Shown one piece after another: positions 40,411-50,392 of a stretch of 64,000 bases of DNA. The position numbers and the translations under genes are program-made. Every line of letters begins with the position of its first letter. Within the stretch, counting starts at the first letter, position 1. The notes below the pieces were generated by a model. That model was not told the origin of the DNA. It searched no databases and saw only the letters and a program-made list of their open reading frames with translations. The DNA is from Rodentibacter sp. JRC1 (GTDB lineage Bacteria; Pseudomonadota; Gammaproteobacteria; Enterobacterales; Pasteurellaceae): assembly GCF_020521555.1 (NCBI RefSeq), contig NZ_BPWA01000001.1, forward strand, positions 1,798,001 to 1,862,000, read 5' to 3'.

Positions 40411-42858
40411 ATGCGCGTACTTAAATTTGGCGGCACTTCGCTTGCTAATTCGGAACGTTTTTCCCAAGCGGCGAAACTTATTGAGCAAGCCCATTTGGAA
40501 GAGCAGGCAGCCGGTGTGTTATCCGCCCCTGCGAAAATCACCAATCACCTCGTAGCCCTTTCTGAAAAAGCCGCCTTAAATCAACTGACCGATACGCATT
40601 TCAACGAAGCAATTGAAATTTTCTATAATATTATCAATGGGCTATATGCTGAAAATAATCAATTTGATTTAGACGGGACGAAAGCGCTCATTGATGCGGA
40701 ATTTGCTCAAATTAAAGATCTATTGGACGAAATTCGTCAAGCAGGAAAAGTGGAAGATGCAGTTAAAGCGACTATTGATTGTCGCGGTGAAAAACTTTCT
40801 ATCGCAATGATGAAGGCTTGGTTTGAAGCGCGTGGTTATGCGGTGCATATTGTCGATCCAGTGAAACAATTATTGGCAAAAGGCGGTTATTTGGAATCCT
40901 CCGTGGAGATTGCGGAATCGACTAAGCGTGTTGACGCGTCAAGTATTGCGAAAGACAAGGTTGTTTTAATGGCAGGTTTTACTGCGGGTAATGAGAAAGG
41001 GGAATTGGTGCTTTTAGGTCGTAACGGCTCCGATTACTCCGCAGCTTGCTTAGCCGCCTGTTTAGGTGCGAGCGTGTGTGAAATTTGGACGGATGTAGAT
41101 GGCGTTTATACTTGTGATCCGCGTTTAGTGCCGGATGCACGTTTACTCCCGACCCTTTCTTATCGTGAAGCGATGGAGCTTTCTTATTTTGGCGCAAAAG
41201 TTATTCACCCACGTACTATTGGCCCTTTATTGCCGCAAAATATTCCTTGTGTGATAAAAAATACCGGTAATCCGTCTGCGGCAGGCTCTATTATTGATGG
41301 AAGTGTGAAATCCGAAGGTTTGCAGGTAAAAGGCATCACCAATTTAGATAATTTAGCGATGTTTAATGTATCAGGCCCGGGAATGCAAGGTATGGTGGGA
41401 ATGGCGTCCCGCGTATTTTCGGTGATGTCAAAAGCCGGAATCTCCGTCATTTTAATCACGCAATCTTCTTCTGAATATAGTATTAGTTTCTGTGTACCGG
41501 TGAAATCGGCAGAAGCGGCGAAAGCCGCACTTGAGGCGGAATTTGCGAATGAATTGAATGCAAATCAATTGGAACCGATTGAGGTGATTAAAGATATGTC
41601 GATCATCTCCGTTGTAGGTGATGGAATGAAAGAAGCGAAAGGCATTGCGGCGCGTTTCTTCTCCGCACTCGCGCAAGCGAACATTAGTATTGTTGCCATT
41701 GCGCAGGGGTCGAGCGAACGTTCGATTTCTGCCGTTGTACCACAAAATAAAGCGATTGAGGCGGTGAAAGCCACTCACCAAGCACTTTTCAATAAGAAGA
41801 AAGTGGTAGATATGTTTCTTGTCGGTGTCGGTGGAGTAGGTGGAGAGCTGATTGAGCAGGTAAAGCGACAAAAGGAGTATCTGGCGAAGAAGGATATTGA
41901 AATTCGCGTCTGCGCAATTGCAAACTCCAACCGTATGTTGCTTGATGAAAACGGCTTAAATTTAGATGATTGGAAAAACGATCTTGAAAATGCAACCCAA
42001 CCTTCCGATTTTGATGTGCTACTTTCTTTTATTAAATTGCACCATGTGGTCAATCCTGTATTTGTTGATTGTACCTCTGCGGAATCAGTTGCAGGGCTTT
42101 ATGCAAGAGCTTTAAAAGAAGGCTTCCATGTCGTCACGCCAAACAAAAAAGCGAACACGCGTGAGTTGACGTATTATTACGAATTACGTAAAAATGCTCA
42201 AGCGGGACAACACAAATTCTTATACGAAACCAATGTCGGTGCGGGCTTACCGGTGATTGAGAACTTGCAAAATCTTCTTGCCGCCGGTGATGAATTAGAG
42301 CGTTTTGAAGGGATTTTGTCCGGCTCACTTTCTTTTATTTTCGGTAAATTAGAAGAAGGATTTTCTCTTTCGGAAGTGACCGCACTTGCACGTGAGAAAG
42401 GCTTTACCGAGCCGGATCCTCGTGATGATTTATCCGGTCAAGATGTAGCGCGTAAACTTTTGATTTTAGCCCGTGAGGCCGGTTTGGAGTTAGAACTATC
42501 TGATGTTGAAGTAGAAGGCGTGCTGCCGAAAGGATTTTCCGAAGGAAAATCCGCTGAGGAGTTTATGGCAATGTTGCCACAGTTGGATGCCGATTTTAAA
42601 GCGCGTGTTGAGGCCGCCAAAGCAGAAGATAAAGTTTTACGCTATGTAGGGCAAATCAGCGATGGTAAGTGTAAAGTTTCGATTGTTGCGGTAGAGCAAA
42701 ACAACCCGCTTTATAAAGTAAAAGACGGTGAAAATGCGTTGGCTTTCTACACACGCTATTATCAACCGATCCCGTTATTATTGCGTGGTTATGGTGCAGG
42801 CAATGCGGTGACTGCTGCGGGGATCTTTGCGGATATTTTAAGAACATTACAACATTAA
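40411..42858 (+). CDS. thrA: Bifunctional aspartokinase I/homoserine dehydrogenase I
   Basis: 815 residues, normal length. First and third steps to threonine. The kinase part begins [17 protein letters not shown] and holds [20 protein letters not shown] (about 203) and the [10 protein letters not shown] site. Two ACT domains for threonine feedback lie at about 310-465 ([40 protein letters not shown]). The dehydrogenase starts at about 467 with [16 protein letters not shown] and contains the signature [17 protein letters not shown] precedes the ATG. Confidence 0.97.
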   Translation: MRVLKFGGTSLANSERFSQAAKLIEQAHLEEQAAGVLSAPAKITNHLVALSEKAALNQLTDTHFNEAIEIFYNIINGLYAENNQFDLDGTKALIDAEFAQIKDLLDEIRQAGKVEDAVKATIDCRGEKLSIAMMKAWFEARGYAVHIVDPVKQLLAKGGYLESSVEIAESTKRVDASSIAKDKVVLMAGFTAGNEKGELVLLGRNGSDYSAACLAACLGASVCEIWTDVDGVYTCDPRLVPDARLLPTLSYREAMELSYFGAKVIHPRTIGPLLPQNIPCVIKNTGNPSAAGSIIDGSVKSEGLQVKGITNLDNLAMFNVSGPGMQGMVGMASRVFSVMSKAGISVILITQSSSEYSISFCVPVKSAEAAKAALEAEFANELNANQLEPIEVIKDMSIISVVGDGMKEAKGIAARFFSALAQANISIVAIAQGSSERSISAVVPQNKAIEAVKATHQALFNKKKVVDMFLVGVGGVGGELIEQVKRQKEYLAKKDIEIRVCAIANSNRMLLDENGLNLDDWKNDLENATQPSDFDVLLSFIKLHHVVNPVFVDCTSAESVAGLYARALKEGFHVVTPNKKANTRELTYYYELRKNAQAGQHKFLYETNVGAGLPVIENLQNLLAAGDELERFEGILSGSLSFIFGKLEEGFSLSEVTALAREKGFTEPDPRDDLSGQDVARKLLILAREAGLELELSDVEVEGVLPKGFSEGKSAEEFMAMLPQLDADFKARVEAAKAEDKVLRYVGQISDGKCKVSIVAVEQNNPLYKVKDGENALAFYTRYYQPIPLLLRGYGAGNAVTAAGIFADILRTLQH

Positions 42859-42871
42859 TAAGGAATGTCCA

Positions 42872-43816
42872 ATGTTACGAATTTATGCACCGGCTTCCAG
42901 CGCAAATATTAGCGTAGGTTTTGATACTTTAGGGGCTGCAATTTCTCCGATTGACGGCTCGTTATTAGGCGATGTGGTTCAAATCGAATCTATCGCAAGC
43001 GGCTTTGAATTGGAAAGTGCGGGTTATTTTGTCCGTAAATTACCTAAAGAGCCGCAAAAAAATATTGTATATCAAGCCTATGTGCTGTTTAGTGAACGGT
43101 TAAAATTACGCGGTGGTAATGTGAAGCCATTGCGTTTAACCCTTGAAAAAAATATGCCGATTGGATCGGGGCTCGGCTCTAGTGCTTGCTCCATTGTGGC
43201 GGCATTGGTAGCATTGAATCGGTTTCATAATGAGCCTTTTTCTAAAATGGAACTGCTTGAAATGATGGGTGAATTAGAAGGGCGTATTTCAGGCTCGATT
43301 CATTATGACAATGTAGCCCCTTGCTATCTTGGCGGTGTGCAGTTTATGGTGCAATCTCTTGGCAATATTTGCCAAAAATTGCCGTTTTTTGATAATTGGT
43401 ATTGGGTGTTGGCTTATCCGGGAATTGAAGTTTCCACAGCCGAGGCCCGTGCAATTTTGCCAAAAAGCTATACCCGCCAAGATGTTATTACTCACGGTCG
43501 CCATTTAGGTGGCTTTGTTCACGCTTGTCATACGCACCAAGAAAATTTGGCGGCGATTATGATGAAAGATGTCATTGCGGAGCCTTATCGAGAGTCATTG
43601 TTGCCAAACTTCGCAGAAGTGAAACAAGCGACACGTGATTTAGGCGCATTAGCAACCGGTATTTCCGGTTCAGGCCCTACGATTTTTTCTATCGCACCGA
43701 ATTTACAAACGGCAACAAAACTGGCGACTTATTTGGAAAGCCATTATTTACAAAATAATGAGGGTTTTGTGCATATATGCAAAGTTGATAATATTGGTGC
43801 GTGCGAATTGAATTAG
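42872..43816 (+). CDS. thrB: Homoserine kinase
   Basis: 314 residues. Phosphorylates homoserine. GHMP kinase fold: N-terminal [18 protein letters not shown] (about 6-23), the ATP loop [20 protein letters not shown] (about 91-110), and the C-terminal [12 protein letters not shown] (about 261-272). The stop is 21 bases before the inserted DUF262 gene; in H. influenzae and E. coli thrC follows directly. Confidence 0.96.
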   Translation: MLRIYAPASSANISVGFDTLGAAISPIDGSLLGDVVQIESIASGFELESAGYFVRKLPKEPQKNIVYQAYVLFSERLKLRGGNVKPLRLTLEKNMPIGSGLGSSACSIVAALVALNRFHNEPFSKMELLEMMGELEGRISGSIHYDNVAPCYLGGVQFMVQSLGNICQKLPFFDNWYWVLAYPGIEVSTAEARAILPKSYTRQDVITHGRHLGGFVHACHTHQENLAAIMMKDVIAEPYRESLLPNFAEVKQATRDLGALATGISGSGPTIFSIAPNLQTATKLATYLESHYLQNNEGFVHICKVDNIGACELN

Positions 43817-43837
43817 AAAAATATAGGAAAATAAGTA

Positions 43838-44890
43838 ATGACCGAATTAAATAAACATTTAAATTTATATCCAATTGATTATCCATTTGAAACATTAAAA
43901 TCAAGGATTAAAGATAAAAAGCTTAAACTAGATCCTGATTTTCAAAGAAAATATAAATGGGATAAGAAAGGATGGGGAAGAGCCTCAAAGTTTATTGAGT
44001 CATGTTTAATGAGAATTCCCTTGCCATCATGTTATTTTGCAGAAGATTATGATAATAATCATATAGTTATTGATGGTGTCCAGAGATTAACTACAATTCA
44101 GAAGTTTTTTGACGATGAGTTTGCTTTAGAGGGAATGACAGCTTTTTCTAATTTAGAAGGAAAGAAATTTTCTGAATTAGGAGAGTATAAGAATGAATTA
44201 GAAAATACAACTATTCGTTGTATTATTTTACGTAAAGATAATTCTCAAGATTTAATTAGAGAAATTTTTGCTCGATTAAATCAAGGTGCTGTAACATTAA
44301 CAGATCAAGAAATTAGGCATGCTCTGTATCCTAGTAAGTTTAATGATTTACTTGATGAATTAGTTGTGGAGTTGAAAGATTATAAATTTAATCATATTAA
44401 GGATGAGACCGATAAAGTTGAATTAGTCTTGCGTTATTTCGCTTTATCAAGTAATGATAATTTATCTAATTATTCAGATAAACTTAAGGAATACTTAGAT
44501 ACTTATATAGAAGAAAGAGCTAATGAAACAAATATAAATATAGATTTATATAGAGAAAAATTCAAACGAGCATTAAAGAACTGTAGAGAAGTTTTTGGTG
44601 ATGAGGTATTCTTAAATTTATCTCGTAAAAGAGACATGAAATCTAAAGCTATAGTTCATTATGATTTACAAATGTACTCTGTTGGAAATTTATCTGATTA
44701 TGTAATTAATAGATTTTCATCACAAATTAGAGAAAAATATAAGGAGCTATGTGAAACAGAAGACTTTAGTAAAACATTGAAGAGAAGTGTTCAAACACGA
44801 GCATCAATTACTAAACGTAGAAAATTATGGAAAAGACTTTTAGATGAAATTGTTTCAAAGGTTGATGATAATGCAGCAGGAATATCTTAA
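43838..44890 (+). CDS. DUF262 (ParB/Srx-like) protein, putative defence gene
   Basis: 350 residues. The N-terminal part is a DUF262 domain: LDPDFQRKYKWDKKGW (about 31-46), the hallmark DGxQR motif as IDGVQRLTT (Asp79-Arg83; most members have DGQQR), and FARLNQGAVTLTDQEIRHAL (about 144-163). The rest is helical and Lys/Glu-rich. The DUF1524 HNH domain found in GmrSD-type enzymes is missing. DUF262 proteins occur in defence systems (GmrS, BrxU, SspE) as nucleotide-dependent modules. The gene is much richer in A+T than thrB and thrC and uses AGA for Arg; no USS seen. It overlaps the next gene. Placed between thrB and thrC on the same strand, so it is probably transcribed from the thr promoter. 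Confidence 0.8.
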   Translation: MTELNKHLNLYPIDYPFETLKSRIKDKKLKLDPDFQRKYKWDKKGWGRASKFIESCLMRIPLPSCYFAEDYDNNHIVIDGVQRLTTIQKFFDDEFALEGMTAFSNLEGKKFSELGEYKNELENTTIRCIILRKDNSQDLIREIFARLNQGAVTLTDQEIRHALYPSKFNDLLDELVVELKDYKFNHIKDETDKVELVLRYFALSSNDNLSNYSDKLKEYLDTYIEERANETNINIDLYREKFKRALKNCREVFGDEVFLNLSRKRDMKSKAIVHYDLQMYSVGNLSDYVINRFSSQIREKYKELCETEDFSKTLKRSVQTRASITKRRKLWKRLLDEIVSKVDDNAAGIS

Positions 44891-45509
44891 TGTATATGAA
44901 AAATATCACGATTTATTAGAGACGCTTAAGTTAATTGTGAAAGAAACTGAAACTAGAGTTATTAATGATAATGATATTTTATTTTCTAGTGTTCATGTTA
45001 ACTTTTTTTCTAGAAGTTATATTGTAAATCTTTGTACTTATTTGGAATCTTATTTAATAGAAATAGCAACTAAATTATTTGAACGACATTGTGCTTGTAT
45101 TAACCAATATCGAGTTCCTAGAGTATTCGTGTCAGCAAGTTTTAATTCTTGGAAAAATTTTGATAAAAAACATTGTGAATCTTCTATTAATAACATTGAC
45201 TTCTTTGTCTCACCTACAAAGGAAAATATAGAGGAGTTTTTTGATTGTAATAAAATTTCAGGAAATATAAAAAAGACTTTTAATGTTTTTGAGTTATTAG
45301 GAGTTGAGTTAGCAAACGTTGTTAGAGATAAACCGATAAAAGATCAAATTACAGCTATAGTTAACAAACGAAATGATATTATTCATAGAAATGATGATGC
45401 CATAGATATTTCGTTATCAGATATTTCTCAGTATATAGAGACAGTGGATAACTATATGTCAACGATAAAAGATGGGATAATAAATTCTATTTATATAACT
45501 AATAATTGA
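44844..45509 (+). CDS. HEPN-domain putative ribonuclease (MAE_28990/RiboL-PSP type)
   Basis: Up to 221 residues. The start is uncertain: ATG 44844, 44865 or 44871 are all possible; the last is preceded by AAAGG and leaves a 20-base overlap with the DUF262 gene. The region FFSRSYIVNLCTYLESYLIE (about 54-73) resembles the first helix of MAE_28990/MAE_18760 HEPN proteins (a conserved R..I....Y.E). Near the C terminus KRNDIIHRNDD supplies the HEPN catalytic motif R-x4-H (Arg176, His181). HEPN proteins with this motif are metal-independent RNases in toxin-antitoxin and abortive defence systems. Function as an effector of the pair is an inference. Strongly A+T-rich, like its partner. Confidence 0.72.
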   Translation: MKLFQRLMIMQQEYLNVYEKYHDLLETLKLIVKETETRVINDNDILFSSVHVNFFSRSYIVNLCTYLESYLIEIATKLFERHCACINQYRVPRVFVSASFNSWKNFDKKHCESSINNIDFFVSPTKENIEEFFDCNKISGNIKKTFNVFELLGVELANVVRDKPIKDQITAIVNKRNDIIHRNDDAIDISLSDISQYIETVDNYMSTIKDGIINSIYITNN

Positions 45510-45525
45510 GGACAGTCAAATTATT

Positions 45526-46800
45526 ATGAACTTATACAATATCAAACACCCGGAACAACAAGTCAATTTCGCTCAGGCGGTTCGTCAAGGGTTGGGTAAA
45601 GATCTGGGACTATTTTTTCCGGAAACGATTCCGCAACTCTCCAATATCGATGAATTGCTCGATCTTTCGCTTGTTGAACGCAGCCAGAAAATACTTTCTG
45701 CGATTATCGGTGATGAAATTCCGACGGAAATTTTGAATGCAATGGTTAAAAATGCGTTTACTTTTCCGGCACCTTTAGAAAAAGTACAAGACAACATTTA
45801 CGCGCTTGAGCTTTTCCACGGGCCGACACTGGCTTTTAAAGACTTTGGCGGTCGCTTTATGGCGCAAGCCTTAGCAGCGGTAAGAGGCGATGGAAAAATT
45901 ACTATTTTAACTGCGACTTCCGGTGATACCGGTGCGGCGGTGGCGCATGCATTCTATGGTTTGGAAAACATCAATGTCGTCATTTTATATCCGAAAGGTA
46001 AAATCAGCCCATTACAAGAGAAATTATTCTGCACCCTTGGCGGCAATATTCGTACCGTAGCAATTAACGGCGATTTTGATGCATGCCAAGCATTGGTGAA
46101 ACAAGCTTTTGATGATGCCGAATTACGCGAAACTATCGGTTTAAATTCGGCAAATTCCATTAATATCAGTCGCTTACTTGCACAAATTTGTTATTACTTT
46201 GAAGCGGTTGCGCAGTTACCGAAAGCAAAACGTGATAATGTGGTGATTTCCGTACCAAGCGGTAACTTTGGAAATTTAACGGCAGGATTGATTGCAAAAA
46301 CCTTAGGTTTACCGATCTCACGTTTTATTGCTTCAACCAATGCTAATGATACCGTGCCACGTTATTTACAATCCGGCAACTGGGAGCCAAAATCGACTGT
46401 TGCCACTCTCTCTAATGCAATGGATGTAAGCCGACCGAATAACTGGCCGAGAGTAGAGGAATTATTTAAACGCAACGGTTGGAATTTAGCGGATTTGGGT
46501 GCAGGTATGCTTACTGATGCACAAACGGAAGAAACCTTAAAAGCAATGCACTCTGAAGGTTATATTTGCGAACCACACGGTGCGATTGCATACCAAGTTT
46601 TGAAAGATCAACTTAATGCGAACGAAACCGGTATTTTCCTTTGCACTGCGCACCCGGCGAAATTTAAAGAATCCGTTGAGCGTATTTTAAATCTCGAACT
46701 ACCACTTCCTGAAGCCTTGGATAAACACAATAAATTACCATTGCTTTCTGATGAAATGGATAATGATTTCGCACAGTTACGTGCATATTTGTTGAAATAA
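45526..46800 (+). CDS. thrC: Threonine synthase
   Basis: 424 residues. Last step of threonine synthesis, PLP-dependent. The PLP lysine is in LAFKDFGGRFMAQAL (about 104-118) after ELFHGPT; phosphate-binding TATSGDTGAAVAHAFYG (about 136-152) and SVPSGNFGNLTAG (about 243-255) are present. It starts 16 bases after the HEPN gene (GAGG ribosome site), so the operon stays continuous in spite of the 1.7-kb insertion. Confidence 0.97.
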   Translation: MNLYNIKHPEQQVNFAQAVRQGLGKDLGLFFPETIPQLSNIDELLDLSLVERSQKILSAIIGDEIPTEILNAMVKNAFTFPAPLEKVQDNIYALELFHGPTLAFKDFGGRFMAQALAAVRGDGKITILTATSGDTGAAVAHAFYGLENINVVILYPKGKISPLQEKLFCTLGGNIRTVAINGDFDACQALVKQAFDDAELRETIGLNSANSINISRLLAQICYYFEAVAQLPKAKRDNVVISVPSGNFGNLTAGLIAKTLGLPISRFIASTNANDTVPRYLQSGNWEPKSTVATLSNAMDVSRPNNWPRVEELFKRNGWNLADLGAGMLTDAQTEETLKAMHSEGYICEPHGAIAYQVLKDQLNANETGIFLCTAHPAKFKESVERILNLELPLPEALDKHNKLPLLSDEMDNDFAQLRAYLLK

Positions 46801-46828
46801 CAAAAAAGTGCGGTTAATTTCACCGTCG

Positions 46829-46992
46829 TTATGTAGCAGTTACACAAATTATTGTAGGGTGCTGTTAGGCGAAGCCGTAGCGCACCAATTGACAAAATTT
46901 AATGATGAAATGGTGCGTTGCGCAAAGCTAACGCACCCTACTTCAATTAAATATTAGAAATAAAATTCTTTTTGTGCAACAGCTACACAACA
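46829..46992 (+). repeat. MITE-like dispersed repeat, copy 4 (most complete)
   Basis: Both ends are kept: TATGTAGCAGTTACACAAAT at 46830 and, at the right, TTTGTGCAACAGCTACACAA, which is its imperfect inverse. Between them lie the shared palindromic core and the ATATTAGAAATAAAATTC arm. About 160 bp, between thrC and the phosphopantetheinyl transferase gene. Confidence 0.75.
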
Positions 46993-47042
46993 ATGAAATT
47001 CAATATAATTTTGACCGCACTTTTCTTTTTCTATTTATTTTT

Positions 47043-47750
47043 ATGTCGACTTTTATCGCTTACGCTAACATTCAGCAGTTTTTTCCTTTTGATGAAATCC
47101 CTTCGGTGCTTGTTCCTGAAAATTTACTGATATTGTCTAATGAAAATACTCGGGTAAAACAACGTCATCAATGTCGCCGATTAGCCCATTTCTTATTATG
47201 GAAATTGTTAAAAGTATCAGAAAAATCAACCGCACTTTTGGGACAGATTCAACGTACGAAAAGTGAACGACCTTATTTTTTCAATGAAAAAATAGATTTT
47301 AATATCAGCCATTCTGATGATTGGGTTGCAGTAGTGTTGAATATTCAAGAAGATAAACAAAGTGCGGTCGGGATTGATATTGAATTTCCCAAAAAACGAA
47401 ATTTTCTTGCGTTAATGGAATATTTTGCACCCGAGGATGAAATCCATTGGTTTACACAGCAAATAAGTGCGGAGAATGCCTTTTATCGTTGTTGGTGTTT
47501 GCGGGAGGCCGTGTTGAAATCCCAGGGGGTTGGCATTGTGAAATTATCGGAAGTACGTCATTTTCCCTGTAAGCAAAAAATTTTTTCGGATTATTGCCCG
47601 CAAGGTGAACTATTGTTTACCAATGAACTTCCTTTTTATTTCGCAATGTTTGTCAATCAACGACAAAATCAACCGCACTTTTTTCAATGGAATGGTGAAA
47701 AATTGGTTCAAAAAACGCTTAAACATCTTATTCATTATGATGTTAATTAA
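47043..47750 (+). CDS. 4'-phosphopantetheinyl transferase (Sfp/AcpT type)
   Basis: 235 residues from ATG 47043 (MSTFIAYANIQQFF); the frame is open upstream into the repeat but those codons are not conserved in character. Transfers phosphopantetheine from CoA to carrier proteins. Core motifs: FNISHSDDWVAVVL (about 99-112), the Mg-binding GIDIE (about 125-129), and FYRCWCLREAVLKSQG, a variant of WxxKEAxxK with Arg for Lys. An H. influenzae homologue lies next to hflK as here. Several USS in the gene. Confidence 0.85.
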   Translation: MSTFIAYANIQQFFPFDEIPSVLVPENLLILSNENTRVKQRHQCRRLAHFLLWKLLKVSEKSTALLGQIQRTKSERPYFFNEKIDFNISHSDDWVAVVLNIQEDKQSAVGIDIEFPKKRNFLALMEYFAPEDEIHWFTQQISAENAFYRCWCLREAVLKSQGVGIVKLSEVRHFPCKQKIFSDYCPQGELLFTNELPFYFAMFVNQRQNQPHFFQWNGEKLVQKTLKHLIHYDVN

Positions 47751-47844
47751 AGCTGAAAATCCTTTTTACAACCTTGTATTTTTATAGACGAGCCCCCATT
47801 ATTCCGATAAACTCGTCACAATTTTTTTACAAACGGAGAACGAC

Positions 47845-49062
47845 ATGTCACAGAATGATTCAGGACAGGATCCTTGGGGCAAGCCGGGGCAGAGCAATGA
47901 GCAAAAGCCCGACAATTCATCAAATAACGGATGGGATTCAAATCAAAATCGCGGTAAGCAAGAGCAATCGCCGCCGGATATAGAAGAAATCTTTAACAAC
48001 TTACTGAAAAAACTGGGTGGTGGTAAAAAGAGCGGTCAAAATCATGGCAGTTCTAACAACACACCTTCCACACCGCTCAATTTTGGCAAGGCTTTACCCA
48101 TTGCTGTTATATTAGGCGCGATCATTTGGGGGGCAAGTGGTTTCTACACGATAAAAGAAGCGGAACGTGGTGTAGTGTTGCGTTTCGGCGAACTACATTC
48201 CATTGTTCAACCTGGATTAAATTGGAAGCCGACTTTTGTGGATAAAGTTTTACCGGTGAATGTCGAGCAAGTGAAAGAATTGAAAACACAAGGCTCGATG
48301 TTGACGCAGGATGAAAATATGGTGAAAGTTGAAATGACCGTGCAGTACCGAGTGCAAGATCCGGCTAAATATCGTTTCAGCGTAACGAACGCAGATGACA
48401 GTTTAAACCAAGCAACGGATAGTGCGCTACGCTATGTGATAGGCCATATGACAATGGACGATATTCTTACCACCGGTCGTGCTGTCGTGCGTGAAAACAC
48501 ATGGAAAGCATTGAATGAAATTATCAAACCTTATGATATGGGAATTGAAGTTATTGACGTGAATTTCCAATCTGCACGTCCACCGGAAGAAGTAAAAGAC
48601 GCCTTTGATGATGCGATCAAAGCACAAGAAGATGAACAGCGTTTTATTCGTGAAGCGGAAGCTTATGCCCGCGAAAAAGAGCCGATTGCACGTGGTGATG
48701 CACAACGTATCATAGAGGAAGCTACGGCTTATAAAGATCGTATCGTATTGGATGCACAAGGTGAAGTGGAGCGTTTGCAGCGTTTATTGCCAGAATTTAA
48801 AGCATCACCGGATTTATTACGTGAGCGTTTATATATCCAGACAATGGAAAAAGTGATGGCTAATACACCAAAAGTGATGCTTGATGGAAACAATGGCAAT
48901 AACTTAACGGTGTTACCGCTTGAGCAACTTATGGGGAAAAAAGCAGCAAATAAAGCACAAAGTGCGGTAGATTATTCGCCTGTTTTATCACAGCCGGAGC
49001 CTCAGCAATCTCAAACCCAACCGACAACGGTAGAATCAATTCGCCAAGGGAGATTTAATTAA
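47845..49062 (+). CDS. hflK: FtsH protease modulator HflK
   Basis: 405 residues. With HflC it forms the large periplasmic cage around FtsH. A Gly/Asn/Gln-rich cytoplasmic start (about 1-70) precedes one membrane helix (ALPIAVILGAIIWGASGFYT, about 76-95), then the SPFH/band 7 domain (EAERGVVLRFGELHSIVQPG) and a long helical region. A Pro/Gln-rich tail ends the protein. Stop and hflC start overlap (TAATG). Confidence 0.96.
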   Translation: MSQNDSGQDPWGKPGQSNEQKPDNSSNNGWDSNQNRGKQEQSPPDIEEIFNNLLKKLGGGKKSGQNHGSSNNTPSTPLNFGKALPIAVILGAIIWGASGFYTIKEAERGVVLRFGELHSIVQPGLNWKPTFVDKVLPVNVEQVKELKTQGSMLTQDENMVKVEMTVQYRVQDPAKYRFSVTNADDSLNQATDSALRYVIGHMTMDDILTTGRAVVRENTWKALNEIIKPYDMGIEVIDVNFQSARPPEEVKDAFDDAIKAQEDEQRFIREAEAYAREKEPIARGDAQRIIEEATAYKDRIVLDAQGEVERLQRLLPEFKASPDLLRERLYIQTMEKVMANTPKVMLDGNNGNNLTVLPLEQLMGKKAANKAQSAVDYSPVLSQPEPQQSQTQPTTVESIRQGRFN

Positions 49063-49949
49063 TGCGTAAATTTTTATTACCTATTATTTTTGTTCTCGTT
49101 GCGGTGATCTATTCCAGTATTGTTGTAGTCACTGAGGGTACGCGTGGCATTATGTTGCGTTTTAATAAAGTGCAGCGTGATGCGGATAATAAAGTGGTAG
49201 TTTATGAACCGGGTTTACATTTCAAAGTACCGCTCATTGACACCATTAAAGTGTTAGATGCTCGTATTCGTACTTTAGATGGTTCCGCTACCCGTTTTGT
49301 TACCGTAGAGAAAAAAGACCTATTGGTTGATTCCTATGTAAAATGGAAAATCAGTGATTTTGGTCGTTTCTATACTTCAACCGGTGGTGGTGATTACAAC
49401 CAAGCGGCAAGTTTATTGAGCCGTAAAGTAAATGACCGTCTGCGTTCCGAAATCGGTACGCGTACCATCAAAGACATTGTTTCAGGTACGCGTGGTGAAT
49501 TGATGGAAGGGGCTAAAAAGGCATTAAACTCCGGACAAGATAGCACGGCAGAATTGGGTATTGAAGTGGTTGATGTTCGCGTGAAACAAATTAATTTACC
49601 GGATGAAGTTTCTTCTTCCATTTATCAACGTATGCGCGCAGAACGTGATGCGGTTGCACGTGAGCATCGTTCACAGGGTAAAGAAAAAGCCGCATTTATT
49701 CAGGCTGATGTTGATCGTAAGGTAACATTAATTCTTGCCAATGCAAATAAAACGGCTCAGGAGTTACGTGGTTCCGGTGATGCAACGGCTGCAAAACTTT
49801 ATTCTGATGCATTTTCTCAAAATCCTCAGTTCTTCAGCTTTATACGTAGCTTAAAAGCTTATGAGGCAAGTTTTGCAAATTCGGATAATATGATGATCTT
49901 AAAACCGGATAGTGATTTTTTCCGTTTTATGCAAGCACCGAAAAAGTAG
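49062..49949 (+). CDS. hflC: FtsH protease modulator HflC
   Basis: 295 residues. Partner of HflK. N-terminal membrane helix (LLPIIFVLVAVIYSSIVVV), then the SPFH domain with EGTRGIMLRFNKV and GLHFKVPLIDTIKVLDARI, and a helical C-terminal part (AEAYAR-type repeats replaced by REHRSQGKEKAAFIQADVDR). Coupled with hflK by a one-base overlap. Confidence 0.96.
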   Translation: MRKFLLPIIFVLVAVIYSSIVVVTEGTRGIMLRFNKVQRDADNKVVVYEPGLHFKVPLIDTIKVLDARIRTLDGSATRFVTVEKKDLLVDSYVKWKISDFGRFYTSTGGGDYNQAASLLSRKVNDRLRSEIGTRTIKDIVSGTRGELMEGAKKALNSGQDSTAELGIEVVDVRVKQINLPDEVSSSIYQRMRAERDAVAREHRSQGKEKAAFIQADVDRKVTLILANANKTAQELRGSGDATAAKLYSDAFSQNPQFFSFIRSLKAYEASFANSDNMMILKPDSDFFRFMQAPKK

Positions 49950-49965
49950 CTTTAAAATCGTAAGA

Positions 49966-49997
49966 TAAAAGTGCGGTCAAATTGACCGCGCTTTTCT
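49966..49997 (+). terminator. Inverted USS pair, terminator after hflC
   Basis: AAAAGTGCGGTCAA and TTGACCGCGCTTTT form a 14-bp stem with one mismatch (G in place of A in the second USS); T-rich after the stem. Confidence 0.75.
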
Positions 49998-50100
49998 GTT
50001 TGAGTTATTTTTGAGCAGTCAAAGCAAATTTTATTATTTTTTATTTGACAGTCTTTTATAAATCCGTAGAATACGCCGCGTTGTCTGGTAACAGACAAAT

Positions 50101-50176
<76 letters not shown>

Positions 50177-50180
50177 ATTT

Positions 50181-50266
50181 GCCCGAGTGGTGGAATCGGT
50201 AGACACAAGGGATTTAAAATCCCTCGCCTTTCGAGGCGTGCCAGTTCAAGTCTGGCTTCGGGCACC
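50181..50266 (+). tRNA. tRNA-Leu (UAA)
   Basis: 86 bases with CCA. Acceptor stem GCCCGAG..TTCGGGC (with a G-U pair), anticodon loop TTTAAAA with TAA, a long variable arm (CTCGCCTTTCGAGGCG) typical of class II tRNA, and T-loop GTTCAAGTC. Four bases after tRNA-Gly. Confidence 0.95.
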
Positions 50267-50316
50267 ATTTTATAAAATTCCATTTTTATAAAAAACTCCT
50301 TTAAAATCCTATACTT

Positions 50317-50392
50317 GGGTCGTTAGCTCAGTCGGTAGAGCAGCGGACTTTTAATCCGTTGGTCGAAGGTTCGAATCCTTCACGACCCACCA
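50317..50392 (+). tRNA. tRNA-Lys (UUU)
   Basis: 76 bases with CCA. Acceptor stem GGGTCGT / ACGACCC, anticodon loop CTTTTAA with TTT, T-loop GTTCGAATC. Last tRNA of the Gly-Leu-Lys cluster, 0.7 kb before the RTX operon. Confidence 0.96.

Noticed and set aside
43838..44890. GmrSD-type modification-dependent restriction enzyme
   Set aside because: The DUF1524/HNH part (GmrD) is missing in both genes of the pair, so only the DUF262 half is shared.
46608..46895. Minus-strand ORF at the end of thrC
   Set aside because: Antisense to thrC and reaching into repeat copy 4; chance ORF.
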